Notes: generated by a model not told the origin, from the sequence alone. Positions 38,450 through 49,274 are shown, numbered from the stretch's first letter. The stretch is 64,000 nucleotides of DNA from Methanosarcina sp. ERenArc_MAG2 (GCA_023955635.1 JAMXHR010000001.1:62001-126000), one strand, 5' to 3'. Numbers and translations: made by a program.

Positions 38450-39387
38450 GATAATTGATAAAATAACAATGGGCTTAAACAGGAATCCGAATCTCTGCCG
38501 TTTTAGGGCAGGAGAAACAAATTTACAAATGATTTTAAGACCTTTTAACGCTCAATTGGAAATAGTTTCGAGTACACAGGAAATATATATTTATCTTTTA
38601 AAGGAAAATTCAGGATATATCAGATCTATCTGGACTACTGGTTAAATAGAACTTTTATTGAGCTCATCCAAAACCAGTTTTATTCTCAATAAATAAGCGC
38701 TTAAGAAATAATGATCATGACCAGAAATCTTGATTGATTATTCGGAATACTAAATTCAAAGAAGCACTTTTGAGTTTTGGATGAGCTCATTATAAAAAAT
38801 TAGGATGTAATACTTTTCATAATTTTGAGAACTTACTCAATTAAATTCACTGTATTAAGTTATATATTCAGCTTTTTTGAACATGTTCACATATAACATT
38901 TATTTAACGTTTGGTCCAACCCATCTCTGCTTTAAAAATCGCTTACTTTTATTAAATATCTAGTAAATATCTTACTTATCGATATGAATTTTTTTAGTAT
39001 TATTTTTGTCCTATTGTCTGAATACTTAACTATGAGATGTATATTAGTAAAATAATCTAATACCATTAACATATAAAATTTCTGTTAGCGAAAGGAATAA
39101 TTATTTAGAGACTCTGTCTACTTTTTCGGAAGCCAGATACATACAATCCGGAATGATCGAAAAAATTATTAATGATTAAGTACACTCTTAAAAAAGATAA
39201 TATATATTGAATTCGTATACCATTATAGCAATGTTATATCACCCAGACATAACTGCCACCTCAATTCAATGTAAAAAAAGAGAGGAATATAAAACTTAAA
39301 TATTATATATTGTAAATCAAAAGTGGAGAGCCTGCATAGGGACATAAAGCCCCGATTATTTCCAGGAACAATATAAAAAATAATGGG
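38450..39387. other. AT-rich spacer with one small inverted-repeat element
   Basis: About 940 bases without a gene. It holds the 131-bp element at 38659-38789. The last 200 bases are the likely promoter and leader of the regulator gene (TATATATTG near 39203, AAATATTATATATTG near 39298). Confidence 0.5.
38659..38789. mobile_element. 131-bp MITE-like element with 16-bp perfect inverted ends and TTAT target duplication
   Basis: TGAGCTCATCCAAAAC and GTTTTGGATGAGCTCA are perfect inverted ends. TTAT flanks both sides (38655-38658 and 38790-38793). The interior is AT-rich without a coding frame. The ends share the pattern GAGCnnATCC with the element at 30843 and the solo relics at 2934 and 29838. 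Confidence 0.7.
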
Positions 39388-40182
39388 TTGATAAAAGTGA
39401 AATCCAACGGACTTTTAAGCATTCTAACTTTTTCTGAAAAAAGAAAGGATATTCTATTTCTACTTCAGGAAAATCCTAGAACTCTTTCCGAAATCAAAGA
39501 TTATTTTGATGTCAGGTCACCTGAGATTCTGCCTCGCCTGAAAGAGATGGAAACCGCAAATTTGATTGTCAGGCAGGAAGGAATGTACCAATTGACCTCC
39601 CTCGGAAAAGTTTCAGCCATATATTACAAGCCCTTCCTGGACACCCTCACAGCTATAGAATCAAATGAAGATTTCTGGAGAGACCATGACCTTGTTGCAA
39701 TTCCGGATATGTTGTTAAACAGGATTCAGGAACTTAAAGATTGCATGGTTGTAAGAGATGAACACGAACATATTTACGATACTCATAAGGCATTTATGGA
39801 AAATGTGTTATCTTCTACCCAGTTCATGGGATTTTCATCCATTTTTCTTCCAAGCCATCCTCCAATGTTCCTGGAATTGGCCCGCCATAATATTCCGATT
39901 TCCATAATTGTTACACCCAATGTTTTCTTCAAAATAAAAAGCGAGCATAGTGCTGAAATTGAAGAATTCCTTAAATACAAGCATACAAGTTTTCATGTGT
40001 ATGACAATGCAAAGATAGCTTTTGTGGTAACAGATCGATTCTTATCCCTTTCGCTCTTTTTCAAAAACGGAACCTTCGATCCTCGAAATGACCTGATAGG
40101 TTTTGACTCGTCTTCAATTAAATGGGGAGAAGACCTTTCTAAGTATTATAAAGAAAATTCAATTGAAATAAAGAATCTGTAA
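39388..40182 (+). CDS. winged-helix regulator with DUF1724 (Msr-like) domain
   Basis: A 264-residue transcriptional regulator. The N-terminal winged helix (LLFLLQENPRTLSEIKDYFDVRSPEILPRLKEMETANLI, about residues 22-65) is ArsR-like, and the rest is DUF1724 (FWRDHDLVAIPDMLLNRI, FNGT-like SLSLFFKNGTFDPRNDLIGFD at the end). This architecture is typical of Methanosarcinales regulators, some of which (the Msr proteins) control methyltransferase genes for methylotrophic growth. No such target is adjacent; the next gene is convergent. TTG start as listed, GTG at 39397 is also possible. The ligand and regulon are unknown. Confidence 0.85.
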   Translation: MIKVKSNGLLSILTFSEKRKDILFLLQENPRTLSEIKDYFDVRSPEILPRLKEMETANLIVRQEGMYQLTSLGKVSAIYYKPFLDTLTAIESNEDFWRDHDLVAIPDMLLNRIQELKDCMVVRDEHEHIYDTHKAFMENVLSSTQFMGFSSIFLPSHPPMFLELARHNIPISIIVTPNVFFKIKSEHSAEIEEFLKYKHTSFHVYDNAKIAFVVTDRFLSLSLFFKNGTFDPRNDLIGFDSSSIKWGEDLSKYYKENSIEIKNL

Positions 40183-40350
40183 AATCCTGCAGGAAATTTC
40201 CGGAGAAGAATCCTGCAAGATATGAAAATAAGGATTTAGGGATTTGCAATTTTGGGTCCGGTAAATTCACTGTGGATTGAATCACCTTCTCTGAGACATT
40301 CTGCCTGCTGTATTGCTCTTTATACTTCAGCATAGAACTTTTTATACAAT

Positions 40351-41274
40351 TTATACCAGCAGAGCACCTGCAATCGATCGTAGTCCGATGATTGAGGTTG
40401 ATTCTCCGTCCACAAGAATGATCCTTTTGAATTTCCGGAAAGGAGGCTCTTCATCATCAGACTTTGTATAGCTCTTGATGCAGATCAGCCCGCATATGAA
40501 ACTGTAGATAACGATCATAGGTTCGAAAGCAAGAATTCCATTGATTAGAGCAATACCGAGTATCAGGTGAGAGAGCATGTGCACTCCTAGAAGGAAGTTA
40601 CGGGTATTTCGTATACCGAGGCTTACAGGAAGGGTTTTGATACCTGCGAGAGTGTCCCCTTTGATATCTTTAAAATCATATATAGTAGAATTGACAAAGA
40701 GTTTGACTCCAAAAAAAGTGAAAATTAGAACAATAGGAATAATGTTTCCACAGGTGCTACCTGCAAGCCCGGAAATGAAAGTACCCCAGGTAAGACCCAC
40801 AACAAAATTTTTGACTCCAAGTCCGCCTTTGAGTTTCAAAGAAAATTTTCCGATATTAATACCTTTACTATAAAGAAAGCCGGTCACAAAAGGTATGAAT
40901 GCAAGTGCAAGCATTCCCTCTTTTGCCAGTATATAGCTTCCTATGATAAAGGTCAGCATTGAGGCAGCAAGACCTATTTCTTTTTTAGAGCCATTTAATT
41001 CCTTCCGGTTTACAGTATCCTCTTCGGAGCCGAGTGCTCTGTCGAGTGTATATACGGAGTAGATTACAAGTCCTCCTGCAATGCAGGTAAATATATTCGA
41101 CTGGATTTGGAGCAGGAGGAAAGCGAGATGAATTCTGAATGCACCTGAAAATGCAACTAATATAGAACTTTTTAACAATTCGCTGGTAGCATTCTTTTCC
41201 CTATACTCTGAGAAATCCCTTAGTCTGTGCCTGAGAAAGCGGTCAAAACTTCCGAAAAATACATTGGAATTCAT
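40351..41274 (-). CDS. UbiA-family prenyltransferase
   Basis: A 307-residue membrane protein with about eight helices. The two Asp-rich regions are YSVYTLDRALGSEED and VNSTIYDFKDIKGDTLAGIKTLP, the second being the conserved DxxxD with the Gly-Asp-x-x-Ala-Gly-x-x-Thr-Leu-Pro run. Family members attach prenyl chains to aromatic or glycerol-phosphate acceptors (methanophenazine, archaeal lipids, haem). The acceptor is not clear; with YxxxD in place of NxxxD in the first motif it is not a standard DGGGP synthase. Stand-alone gene, convergent with the DUF1724 regulator. Confidence 0.85.
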   Translation of the reverse strand: MNSNVFFGSFDRFLRHRLRDFSEYREKNATSELLKSSILVAFSGAFRIHLAFLLLQIQSNIFTCIAGGLVIYSVYTLDRALGSEEDTVNRKELNGSKKEIGLAASMLTFIIGSYILAKEGMLALAFIPFVTGFLYSKGINIGKFSLKLKGGLGVKNFVVGLTWGTFISGLAGSTCGNIIPIVLIFTFFGVKLFVNSTIYDFKDIKGDTLAGIKTLPVSLGIRNTRNFLLGVHMLSHLILGIALINGILAFEPMIVIYSFICGLICIKSYTKSDDEEPPFRKFKRIILVDGESTSIIGLRSIAGALLV

Positions 41275-41529
41275 AAAAATAATACTGAACGACTTGCAAA
41301 TATTATTAACTTAATAGAAGATTTTACAATCAGTATAAAAGATAACTGGTCAACTAAATTTTAAAGAAGTGAACTAATAATAGCCGAATAAACTAACAAT
41401 TGGTTGTAGAAGGAAATTATGTCCTTGTTATTCCATAAAAAAGATACTGGCATACATTCTATAAGAAATCTGAATAATTCTAAGTGTAGAAACCAATCTA
41501 TAAAATAAATTTATTAAGTTTCACACTGA

Positions 41530-42380
41530 AAATCCTGGAAAATTTATTCAAACTGCATGAAAACAAAACCGATCCACAAAAAGAGATCTTTGCCAGGCTA
41601 ATCATATTTGTAACAAGGGCTTACATCATTTTTGTAAACTTCACCATTATTTACCACATGGATAATTTGGAACTGTGATGGTTGTGACCTGCGTCTCAAC
41701 CACAATCCGAACCCTTATTATGGGGCTATGGGCTAACTGCCCATTTGCCCCGGCTCCGGGAATGGGCTTGAATGCATTTTTCACATTTAATATGATTTTC
41801 GGTATGAATCTGAGCTGCAGGTTGCCTTTACTGCGGTTCTTGTAGATGGAATTGTCTTTTCATCTAACCCTTGCAAAATTCAGAGAGATTATAGTCAATG
41901 AAATTCCAAAAATCTTAAAATTACAATAAATGCAGGAATAGACTTTATTATTGCTTTTATTGAGTTTACGGATGCAACATGTTGGAGTGGTCTTGGGGAC
42001 ATTTACAGGGATTAGGTATGTTAAGTGCATCCGCAGCCGAGAAAAAACAGGGCTTACTTCAGTTGTAGTTGCAGGATTTTTTTCTGCTTGCACTCTTCTA
42101 TCGCCCAGCTCAGCCGTTATCTCCGAATATATGACATCTCCGGCCCTTATCATGGCAGAAATCTTCATGATTAAGGGTTTAAGGAGATCTCACCTCTTAA
42201 ACCCGGACAGAGGTTATTGCTACAGCAGTTACTATCCTGATGATGACTCTTATCTATTCGATTGCGGAAGGAATAGTCTGGGGAATAATTTTATACACTG
42301 CAATTAAGGCCGGAAGAGAAAACTTCAAAGATATAAGTGTAACCATGGTTTATCTATCCCTGATTTATCTGTTAAAGTAG
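41530..42380 (+). pseudogene. AzgA-family purine permease remnant
   Basis: Scattered frames carry the family's order of motifs: KEIFARLIIFVTRAYIIFVN (41590s), TVMVVTCVSTTIRTLIMGLWANCPFAPAPGMGLNAFFTF (41670-41790), VAFTAVLVDGIVF, LAKFREIIVNEIPKILK, EKTGLTSVVVAGFFSACTLLSP (about 42040) and TEVIATAVTILMMTLIYSIAEGIVWGIILYTAIKAG near the end. At least five frame changes occur, and the remnant is about 850 bases where an intact gene would need about 1300-1400, so internal sequence is lost. It once transported adenine/guanine/hypoxanthine. Unlike the homopolymer-broken genes, this is a true pseudogene. Confidence 0.82.
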
Positions 42381-42546
42381 AGGAATCTTTAAAAAAGTTA
42401 GACATTTTAGAGAGAAGGCAAACTCACAAACAATTCATGAAATAGAGGAAATAAATGGCTTCCCTGAAAACTCTGATAAGTAGAAAACACCAAAATAGTA
42501 AAAAATAAAGGGCAATTGTAGCCCAAAAAGAAGCGAATTATAAATG

Positions 42547-43152
42547 TTACAAGGGAATTATTTTCTTTCCGTACATTTCGTTCAGTACCTGCCCCATGGC
42601 AGCGTAAATTGCTGAAAACCCTGTGAGAATTCCCTCATAACCGGCGATCTTGAGTATTGCCGGGTTGCCCAGATAGTTTCCTGCAGCAAGAAGGAAAAAC
42701 AGGATTGTCAGGGTAAGGAAAACAACCTGGAGAGCCCGTGTTGCTTTCAGTGTGCCTATGAACATGTAAAGAGTGAAAAGTCCCCACATGAAGAGGTATG
42801 CAGCAAAGTCTGTCGAAGTTAGAGCCAGCCCTTTAAAATTATCCCCTAACTTAGGGAGCAGGACAATTGCCACCAGACTAAGCCAGAAAAGCCCGTATGA
42901 TGTGAAAGCTGTAGCCCCGAAAGTGTTGCCTTTTCTCCATTCTTCTATTCCGGCAATGACCTGACCTATTCCACCATAGAAGAGGCCCATAGAAAGAATC
43001 ACCGCTCCCAGTGAAAAGAACCCTGCATTGTGCAGATTCAAAAGTACAGTCGTCATTCCGAAACCCATCAAACCCAGAGGAGCAGGGTTTGCGGTTAAAT
43101 CCGTAATTTTTACATCACGAACGTTCATAATATCTTTAATGTTTTGACTCAT
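42547..43152 (-). CDS. aceP: acetate transporter of the GPR1/FUN34/YaaH (SatP/AceP) family
   Basis: A 201-residue protein with six membrane helices. The signature [24 protein letters not shown] at residues about 20-43 is the conserved entry motif; [35 protein letters not shown] is the second family block. In Methanosarcina mazei the family member AceP is induced on acetate and thought to import acetate with a proton. Length and start (ATG with AAGGAGGATTGTATTC upstream) are normal. Monocistronic and divergent from the phosphoglycerate mutase gene across a 246-base AT-rich promoter region. Confidence 0.9.
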   Translation of the reverse strand: MSQNIKDIMNVRDVKITDLTANPAPLGLMGFGMTTVLLNLHNAGFFSLGAVILSMGLFYGGIGQVIAGIEEWRKGNTFGATAFTSYGLFWLSLVAIVLLPKLGDNFKGLALTSTDFAAYLFMWGLFTLYMFIGTLKATRALQVVFLTLTILFFLLAAGNYLGNPAILKIAGYEGILTGFSAIYAAMGQVLNEMYGKKIIPL

Positions 43153-43398
43153 GAATACAATCCTCCTTCCCGTTAACCGGAGATTTAGCCTGAACTTCCA
43201 TAAAAATGATATGGAGACACACTGCCTTTTTGGGTCTCATTTTTACGTTTTTTGAGAGATATGTAATTGTTAATACTTATATTTAAGGACAGTCAATATA
43301 TTTTCAATACCCAATAAATATATAATATAAAATATTATAACAGTTACTGTAGAGTTTTATAACAAGCTATTTATAAACAGGTGTGGAATTCCCTTCAT

Positions 43399-44944
43399 AT
43401 GACTCAGGCAAGAAGACCTCTTATGCTCATGATTCTTGATGGGTGGGGCTACAGGGAAGCAAAAGAAGGAAACGCTATCCTGGAAGCCAGAACTCCAAAC
43501 CTTGATCTCTTGACGGAAGAATATCCTTGGTGTTTATTAGAAGCCTCCGGGGAGGCCGTAGGTCTTCCGGAAGGTCAGATGGGAAACTCCGAAGTCGGGC
43601 ACCTGAATATAGGAGCAGGGCGAATTGTATACCAGGACCTTACCCGAATAAACCTCTCCATCAGGAAAGGAGATTTCTTTAAAAATACGGCTTTTTTGAA
43701 TGCGATTTCAAATGTCAAAGCCAATTATTCAAGCCTGCACCTCATGGGGCTTGTCTCCTACGGGGGCGTTCACAGCTATATGACTCACCTCTATTCCCTT
43801 ATCAAACTTGCACAGGAAAAAGGGATTAAAAACGTTTATATACATGTTTTTCTGGACGGGAGGGATGTACCCCCTAAAGCCGCCCTTAAAGACGTAAAGG
43901 AGCTTGATGCTTTTTGTAAGGAGAGCGGAAGCGCTAAGATCGCAACCGTATCAGGACGCTACTATGCAATGGATAGAGATAAACGCTGGGACCGGACAAA
44001 ACTTGCCTACGATGCCCTGACTAGCGGAATTGCTCCTTACACAGCTCCTGATGCAGAGACTGCAGTTTCTGAAGCCTATGAAAGGGGAGAAACTGATGAG
44101 TTTGTAAAACCGACTGTAATAACCGATTCGAAAGGAAAGCCTGAGGCAATTATACGGGACAGTGATTCTGTAATCTTCTTCAACTTCAGGCCTGATAGGG
44201 CGCGGCAGCTTACATGGGCTTTTGTGAATAAAGTTTTTGAAGGCTTCACCAGGGAAAAACGTCCTAAGGTTCACTATGTATGTATGGCCCAGTATGATGA
44301 GACCCTGGATTTGCCCATAGCTTTCCCCCTGAAGAACTAACAAATGTGCTTGGAGAAGTGCTGAGCAAGCAGGGGCTTATCCAGCTCCGCATTGCAGAAA
44401 CCGAAAAGTACGCCCATGTGACCTTTTTCTTAAACGGCGGACAGGAAAAATGCTATGAAGGAGAGGACCGTTGCCTGATCCCCTCACCAAAGATCGCCAC
44501 CTATGACCTCAAACCTGAAATGAGCGCACATGAGGTTACTGAGGAAGTGATTAAGAGAATCCGGTCAGGAAAGTATGATGTGATTTTCCTGAACTTCGCA
44601 AATATGGATATGGTGGGGCACACCGGAATTTTAGAGGCTGCAGTAAAGGCAGTCGAAACAGTAGACAGTTGCGTGGGTAGAGTTATAACGGCTCTTAAAG
44701 AAGCAGGGGTGTAGCACTTGTAACTGCAGACCACGGAAATGCCGAACAGATGGAAAATCCGGTAACAGGAGAGCCGCATACTGCGCATACTTTAAACCCG
44801 GTAAAATGTATTTACGCAGGAAATGGCGAGGTAAAAGCTCTTAAGAACGGAAAATTATGCGATCTTGCACCAACTCTTCTGGAACTCCTCAAGCTCCGGA
44901 AACCTGAAGAGATGACAGGGGAATCACTTATCATAAAACAATAA
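43399..44944 (+). CDS. gpmI: 2,3-bisphosphoglycerate-independent phosphoglycerate mutase, two frameshifts
   Basis: Interconverts 3- and 2-phosphoglycerate with two metal ions. The alkaline-phosphatase-like core shows MILDGWG, the phospho-Ser [15 protein letters not shown] (Ser64), the DGRDVPPK loop, [12 protein letters not shown], and near the end ADHGNAEQM and TGEPHTAHT. Three frames are needed. One more C in C5 44325-44329 gives [18 protein letters not shown], and one more G in G4 44706-44709 gives [18 protein letters not shown]. The repaired protein has about 515 residues, normal for GpmI. ATG 43399 is preferred to GTG 43381, which would add an atypical MWNSLH. Divergent from aceP. Confidence 0.92.
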
Positions 44945-45000
44945 TTAAAGAAGGAGAAAAATGATCTGAAATTTCAGACATCTTAATTCTTTTTTATTTC

Positions 45001-45090
45001 AGTTTTCTTTATTTCAGTTTTCTTTATTTCAGTTTTCTTTATTTCAGTTTTCTTTATTTCAGTTTTCTTTATTTCAGTTTTCTTTATTTC
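45001..45090 (+). repeat. six perfect copies of a 15-bp tandem repeat
   Basis: AGTTTTCTTTATTTC is repeated six times exactly, with partial copies on both sides (TTTTATTTC before, AGTTTT after). It begins 56 bases after the end of gpmI in a pyrimidine-rich strand, so it could act as a series of oligo-T transcription stops. Repeat number is likely to vary between strains. Confidence 0.9.
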
Positions 45091-45238
45091 AGTTTTTTGA
45101 TCTTTCGTATTATTTTCATGAAACTTAAGGCTTGATGAAAGATAATATTTAAAAGATTAAATATCAGCAGTTACAATAAAAGAGCACAGAACTTAAGAAG
45201 TCATAAGGCTTTAAATGTAGTTTCGGAGTTTTACAGGA

Positions 45239-46199
45239 ATGATCGAAATAACCACTCCTTGCCGAATTCATATGACTCTTATTGATATGAATGCAGAGAT
45301 CGGAAGAGTCGATGGAGGAGCAGGATTAACCCTTTCCTCTCCTAATATAAAGATTACGGCCGAAGAAGCCGACGGAGTCAGTATCGAAGGTCTGCAGGGT
45401 TTTGCCGATCGAATGAAAAAAGCTGCAGAAGCCCTGCTGCCTGCAGGGAAAGGGATAAAGATCAATGTACTTGAATTGTACCCAGCCCATGTGGGTTTCG
45501 GATCAGGGACTCAATCTTCCCTGGCCGCGGCAGCAGCTGTGAATGAACTGTATGGGCTTGGGAAGAGCGTTAGGGAACTGGCACTTGCAGTAAAGAGAGG
45601 AGGAACTTCAGGTATAGGAGTAACTGCTTTTGAAAAGGGGGATTTATTGTTGACGGAGGGCACAGGTTTAAAGACAAAGGTGCTTTTATGCCGTCTGCTG
45701 CCAGCAGAGTGCCCCCGGACCAGTGCTTTTCAGGGGAGACTTTCCTGAATGGGACATAGTTATAGCAATCCCTAACGAGAAGGGAATGCATGACCAGGAA
45801 GAAATAGAGATCTTCAAGAAATTCTGTCCCCTCCCCATAGAAGAAGTCAGGGAACTTGCACATGTGGTTCTCATGCAGATGATGCCTGCAGTAATAGAGG
45901 GAGATATCGAGAGTTTTGGGGCCGCAGTAAACCATGTCCAGACTGTAGGCTTCAATAAAAGGGAGAGCCTTATCTGGCCTGGATTTGTAAAAGATATCGC
46001 ATCTTTCATGCGCAGCCGAAGTTATGGAGCAGGGGTAAGTTCTTTTGGGCCTGTAGTATATTCCTTTGTAGATAATAAATCCGAAGGCAGGCAGCTCCAG
46101 GCAGAAGTCCAGAAGTTACTCGACGAATCGGTTGGCGGGACTGTAATGCTTACCAGGGCAAAAAACAGCGGCGCAGAGATTTCCAGATTAGGAGCTTGA
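45239..46199 (+). CDS. beta-ribofuranosylaminobenzene 5'-phosphate synthase, two frameshifts
   Basis: Condenses p-aminobenzoate (or 4-hydroxybenzoate) with PRPP in the first committed step of tetrahydromethanopterin synthesis. A GHMP-kinase-like fold is seen: ITTPCRIHMTLIDM, GGAGLTLSSP, HVGFGSGTQSSLAAAAAV (the glycine-rich loop) and RGGTSGIGVTAF. Three frames are needed. One more G in G5 45637-45641 gives FEKGGFIVDGGHRFKDKGAFMPSAASRV, and one more C in C5 45712-45716 gives RVPPGPVLFRGDFPEWDIVIAIPNEKGMH. After repair the length is about 320 residues, as expected. Loss of this gene would remove the C1 carrier, so a real double frameshift is hard to believe. Confidence 0.92.
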
Positions 46200-46248
46200 A
46201 GGGTCTTACAGGTTCAGCGAGAGTAGGACGGTAGACTGCGTGTTCATG

Positions 46249-47130
46249 CTAAAGAAACGTGTGAAATACTTCCCCGTCTGATCCGAGTGGGTCCACAAGC
46301 ACAACTACGTTTGAAAGGTAACTCAGTCCATGCATTATTCTGTACCGTACCTCGATGGCAATTACATGCCTTTCTTCAACAGAAAGCAATGAATCTACCG
46401 CAATATACTTCCGCATGCAGTCTGTGCTCTAGCCAGCGAACCCTTACTTCAGCCACATCCCTTGCCCTTTCTACCCTGGTGGCTATTTGGCGGATTTCGC
46501 CAACAATATCTGGTTCTACCCCATCTACCATACGGAAAAATACGGATTTATCCGCATTCCAGCCTATTTGAGGACTGCAATCGTAATAAGAAGCCCTACC
46601 AGAGGGTCTGCAAGTGGATAACTCCCCAGACCCCAAAACGTCCCGAAAAGTATGACAAGGCCCGTAAAGCCGTTTGCCCATTCACGGTGTCGGCCACAAA
46701 AGCCTGAAAATCGAATCATAGTCAGCAACTGTAACACTTAAAAAGATTAAGGAGACAATTGACAGACCTGTAAGTCCTCTGCTCTGCCGTAGCCGTAAGT
46801 GAAACGTTTATTCGACTTTTTCCTGGAAAGAAGAAAGGCAAAATTCAGGAGAATTACGGTTGAGGCGCCCCTGAAATTATGGATAATATCAGCGAGAAGG
46901 GATATACTTCCCGATACCCGGAAAACAAGGATTTGAAAAAAAGCTGTTGCTATCAGTCCGGCAAAGGACCACTTGACTGCATATAGTCCCTTGGATGTGG
47001 AAAGAAGTTCAAGATCCGCAACCCCATGAGTATGTGCATATGGGTACTCTTTCTGGAAAGATTTCGTACCTGCTTTTGCCAGTTTCAAACCTCTTTGCCT
47101 GAATATTTTATGAAAAATTTGTATAAAGAA
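46249..47130 (-). pseudogene. cation diffusion facilitator (CDF) transporter remnant
   Basis: Read on the minus strand from about 47100: YPYAHTHGVADLELLSTSKGLYAVKWSFAGLIATAFFQ, GSISLLADIIHNF, FAFLLSRKKSNKRFTYGYGRAED, then after a shift GLSIVSLIFLSVTVADYDSIFRLLWPTP, then only NGFTGLVILFGTFWGLGSYPLADPLVGLLITIAVLK, then VDGVEPDIVGEIRQIATRVERARDVAEVRVRW and a C-terminal domain ending near 46250. Helices between WPTP and NGFTG are deleted (including the second HxxxD metal site), so it is a true pseudogene. CDF proteins export zinc, iron or manganese. Plus-strand frames here are shadows. Confidence 0.8.
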
Positions 47131-47170
47131 GGAATTTAATGTAAAGAGGCAGTTGAACAGAAAAATTCCG

Positions 47171-48187
47171 TTAAAACCACTGGTCAAGAGTTTTCTGCCT
47201 GGCTCCGGAAGCAGCCTTAAGGCGTTCTGCAGCTTTCTCCACCCTGTCAACCGAAAAATCGTGATTGTCACAGAGGAATTCGATGAGCTTTTCGGAATCA
47301 GGCTTACCCCAGTTGATTTCGTAGTCGTCCGTTACTTCGGGGTGAATGAAAAATTCTCTTATTTTGTCCACAGCTTCAATCTCTATCCCCTTTTCACGGA
47401 GTACGGCATGGATATTCCCATGCTTTTTAATAAGTTTGAGGGCTGTTTTAGGACCTACTTTTTCCAGGCCTTTATTGTAATCCGTGCCCACACAAATCGC
47501 AATATCTATAAGCTGCCCCCTGTCAATTCCCAGGGCATTAAGGGTTTCGTCCAGTTCGATTATTTCGGGCTCGACATCAACGTAAACATTCTTTCCCGGA
47601 AGCTTTCGTTTTCCTGTGACAGCCAGGTTCCGGATAACTATCGGAGCTCCGAAAAGGAATGAATCGTAGTCCTGAGAAGCAACACAGTTGGCATCTTTTT
47701 TGAGAACCATATGTGCAGCCTGTGCTTCCCCTTCAGAGGGAGCTTGAACAAAAGGAATTCCCATAATTTCTAGAAGATATTTGGAATCTTCAACGATTTC
47801 CCGGTTTACCTTTGAAGAAGCCTGAGCATACTTAAAAGCAGATTCTAGATCCCCCTCGGCCTGTGAATTCACCCATTTTTCCCGTGCAGATTCCCTTATT
47901 TCATTTCTACGGTTCAGAGTATCGGACTTGAGATCAGGAGGTTTGCCGTCAAAAACAAAAAGAGGCTTAATACCGGCTTCAAAAAGGCTCGCTGTTCGGT
48001 AGAGCAGGCCTGAGAGGTGGGAGGTTACTCTCCCTCCGGAATCGACCAGAGGACTCCCGTCCCGCTGGCGAATAATGCTCAAAAATTGATGCAACGTGTT
48101 AAATGCATCAATAGCAATCACCCTGTTTGCAAGATCTGAAAATTCAACTTTTCTTTTCTGGAGCAGATCGCCTATATCTGTGCCCAT
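47171..48187 (-). CDS. fen: flap endonuclease FEN-1
   Basis: A 338-residue structure-specific nuclease that removes 5' flaps in Okazaki-fragment maturation and repair. The N-region ([35 protein letters not shown]) and VFDGKPP hold the first metal-binding Asp residues, [11 protein letters not shown] and [11 protein letters not shown] the internal ones, and [23 protein letters not shown] the helix-two-turn-helix. The C-terminus QKTLDQWF is a PCNA-interacting PIP box. Length and motifs are complete. A CDF pseudogene follows in the same direction. Confidence 0.96.
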   Translation of the reverse strand: MGTDIGDLLQKRKVEFSDLANRVIAIDAFNTLHQFLSIIRQRDGSPLVDSGGRVTSHLSGLLYRTASLFEAGIKPLFVFDGKPPDLKSDTLNRRNEIRESAREKWVNSQAEGDLESAFKYAQASSKVNREIVEDSKYLLEIMGIPFVQAPSEGEAQAAHMVLKKDANCVASQDYDSFLFGAPIVIRNLAVTGKRKLPGKNVYVDVEPEIIELDETLNALGIDRGQLIDIAICVGTDYNKGLEKVGPKTALKLIKKHGNIHAVLREKGIEIEAVDKIREFFIHPEVTDDYEINWGKPDSEKLIEFLCDNHDFSVDRVEKAAERLKAASGARQKTLDQWF

Positions 48188-48559
48188 GTTTTCCCTCGAT
48201 TATCTGAACTTTACCTTAAAGAATCAGTGCTTCCCTTGCTTTCCTTCCTATTCTTTAACCTTTCAATTAGATTCAGTGTAAAACGAATATCAAAGATACT
48301 TTACCGCAATACGTGTTATTTACTGAGCAATACGTTTTATATGTACTGGATTTTATGTTTACTACAGGTTCACAGTTATTCAAAAATATCTTATTGAGGA
48401 CAGCTACTGCTCAGCAGTAAAAAGATAAACAAACCAATTCAATGTTATGAAGTTTGTACCCGTCCACCTTCCAGAAAGCCAATTAAAGCTATCCGGTAAG
48501 GCAGAGAAAAGAGATGAGAACTTAATAAGCTTGACGAGCCTCTACAGATACCTCAAAAA
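48188..48559. other. spacer upstream of fen
   Basis: About 370 bases. Direct repeats GCAATACGT occur twice about 20 bases apart near 48306 and 48329. A 38-codon frame at 48447-48563 on the plus strand (MKFVPVHLPESQLKL...SLYRYLKN) has gene-like composition but no ribosome site and no recognised family; it may be a gene scrap. Confidence 0.4.
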
Positions 48560-48862
48560 TTAGGCGGTAAGATCAAGCCGAACATCGATTACTGAATCTT
48601 CATTTGCCTCTATTTTGGATATTGTCAGTAAATTGCCTTTCCTTTCCAGTAACGTCGCTTTCGTGACCTGAACCTGGTGGCCATCTACCTGTTTATTGCT
48701 ATTGTTTTTATGGACGACCAGGAGCTTCTGTCCCTTCTCAGCCCCTTCTCCTATTTTAGAAACAATATTTCGTATTACCTGTTCAAAATCAGAATAAATC
48801 AAAATTTCCGACTTATTTGCAACCTTCTTGATAATGCCAATCGGTTCCAGATTAAGGTGCAT
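48560..48862 (-). CDS. small conserved-looking protein of unknown function
   Basis: A 100-residue protein with a mixed beta pattern: MHLNLEPIGIIKKVANKSEILIYSDFEQVI, then a helix, then KLLVVHKN, VQVTKATLLERKGNLLTISKIEAN and an acidic end DVRLDL. It resembles the N-terminal strand order of TrmO/TsaA-like proteins (LEPIGxI) but is too short and lacks their catalytic blocks, so no function is assigned. A GGAAAG stretch lies before the ATG. Single gene in a spacer-rich region; codon use looks native. Confidence 0.6.
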   Translation of the reverse strand: MHLNLEPIGIIKKVANKSEILIYSDFEQVIRNIVSKIGEGAEKGQKLLVVHKNNSNKQVDGHQVQVTKATLLERKGNLLTISKIEANEDSVIDVRLDLTA

Positions 48863-49274
48863 ATCAGCTTTCCTTCTTTACCTGTTTACACAAGTAATCA
48901 AATTATACTAACTCTGAGTAATAATAACTTGCGATACATAATATCTGATCTATTATTTATATAATAGCTTTAATTGCAGATATTCCTCTGTACTACAGAA
49001 GAACCAATATATATACTTTACGAAATCATGGAGCCTGCACCTGAAATGCCTTAATTGAGTATGAATTAAATTGAAAAAATTAACATATCTTACAATGAAA
49101 CAAAAGGGAAATAATAATAAATTTGAATTCAAAACCATGTAAAATCAGAATGTCTGTTTGTAAGAATCTCGATTCAATCTTTTAATTGATTATTTCTATG
49201 TAGAAAATTCCTGCATTATAAAGAACGTACCGCTAAACTTTTATTAGACTATTAAATTAAAAATTATATTTAAT

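Noticed and set aside
42773..42964. Plus-strand frame opposite aceP
   Set aside because: Shadow of the acetate transporter gene.
45001..45090. CRISPR or operator array
   Set aside because: The 15-base units are directly adjacent with no spacers and no palindromic content; no cas genes are in the window.
46287..46707. Plus-strand genes of 81-94 codons
   Set aside because: The opposite strand carries clear CDF transporter sequence over the same bases; the plus frames are its shadows.
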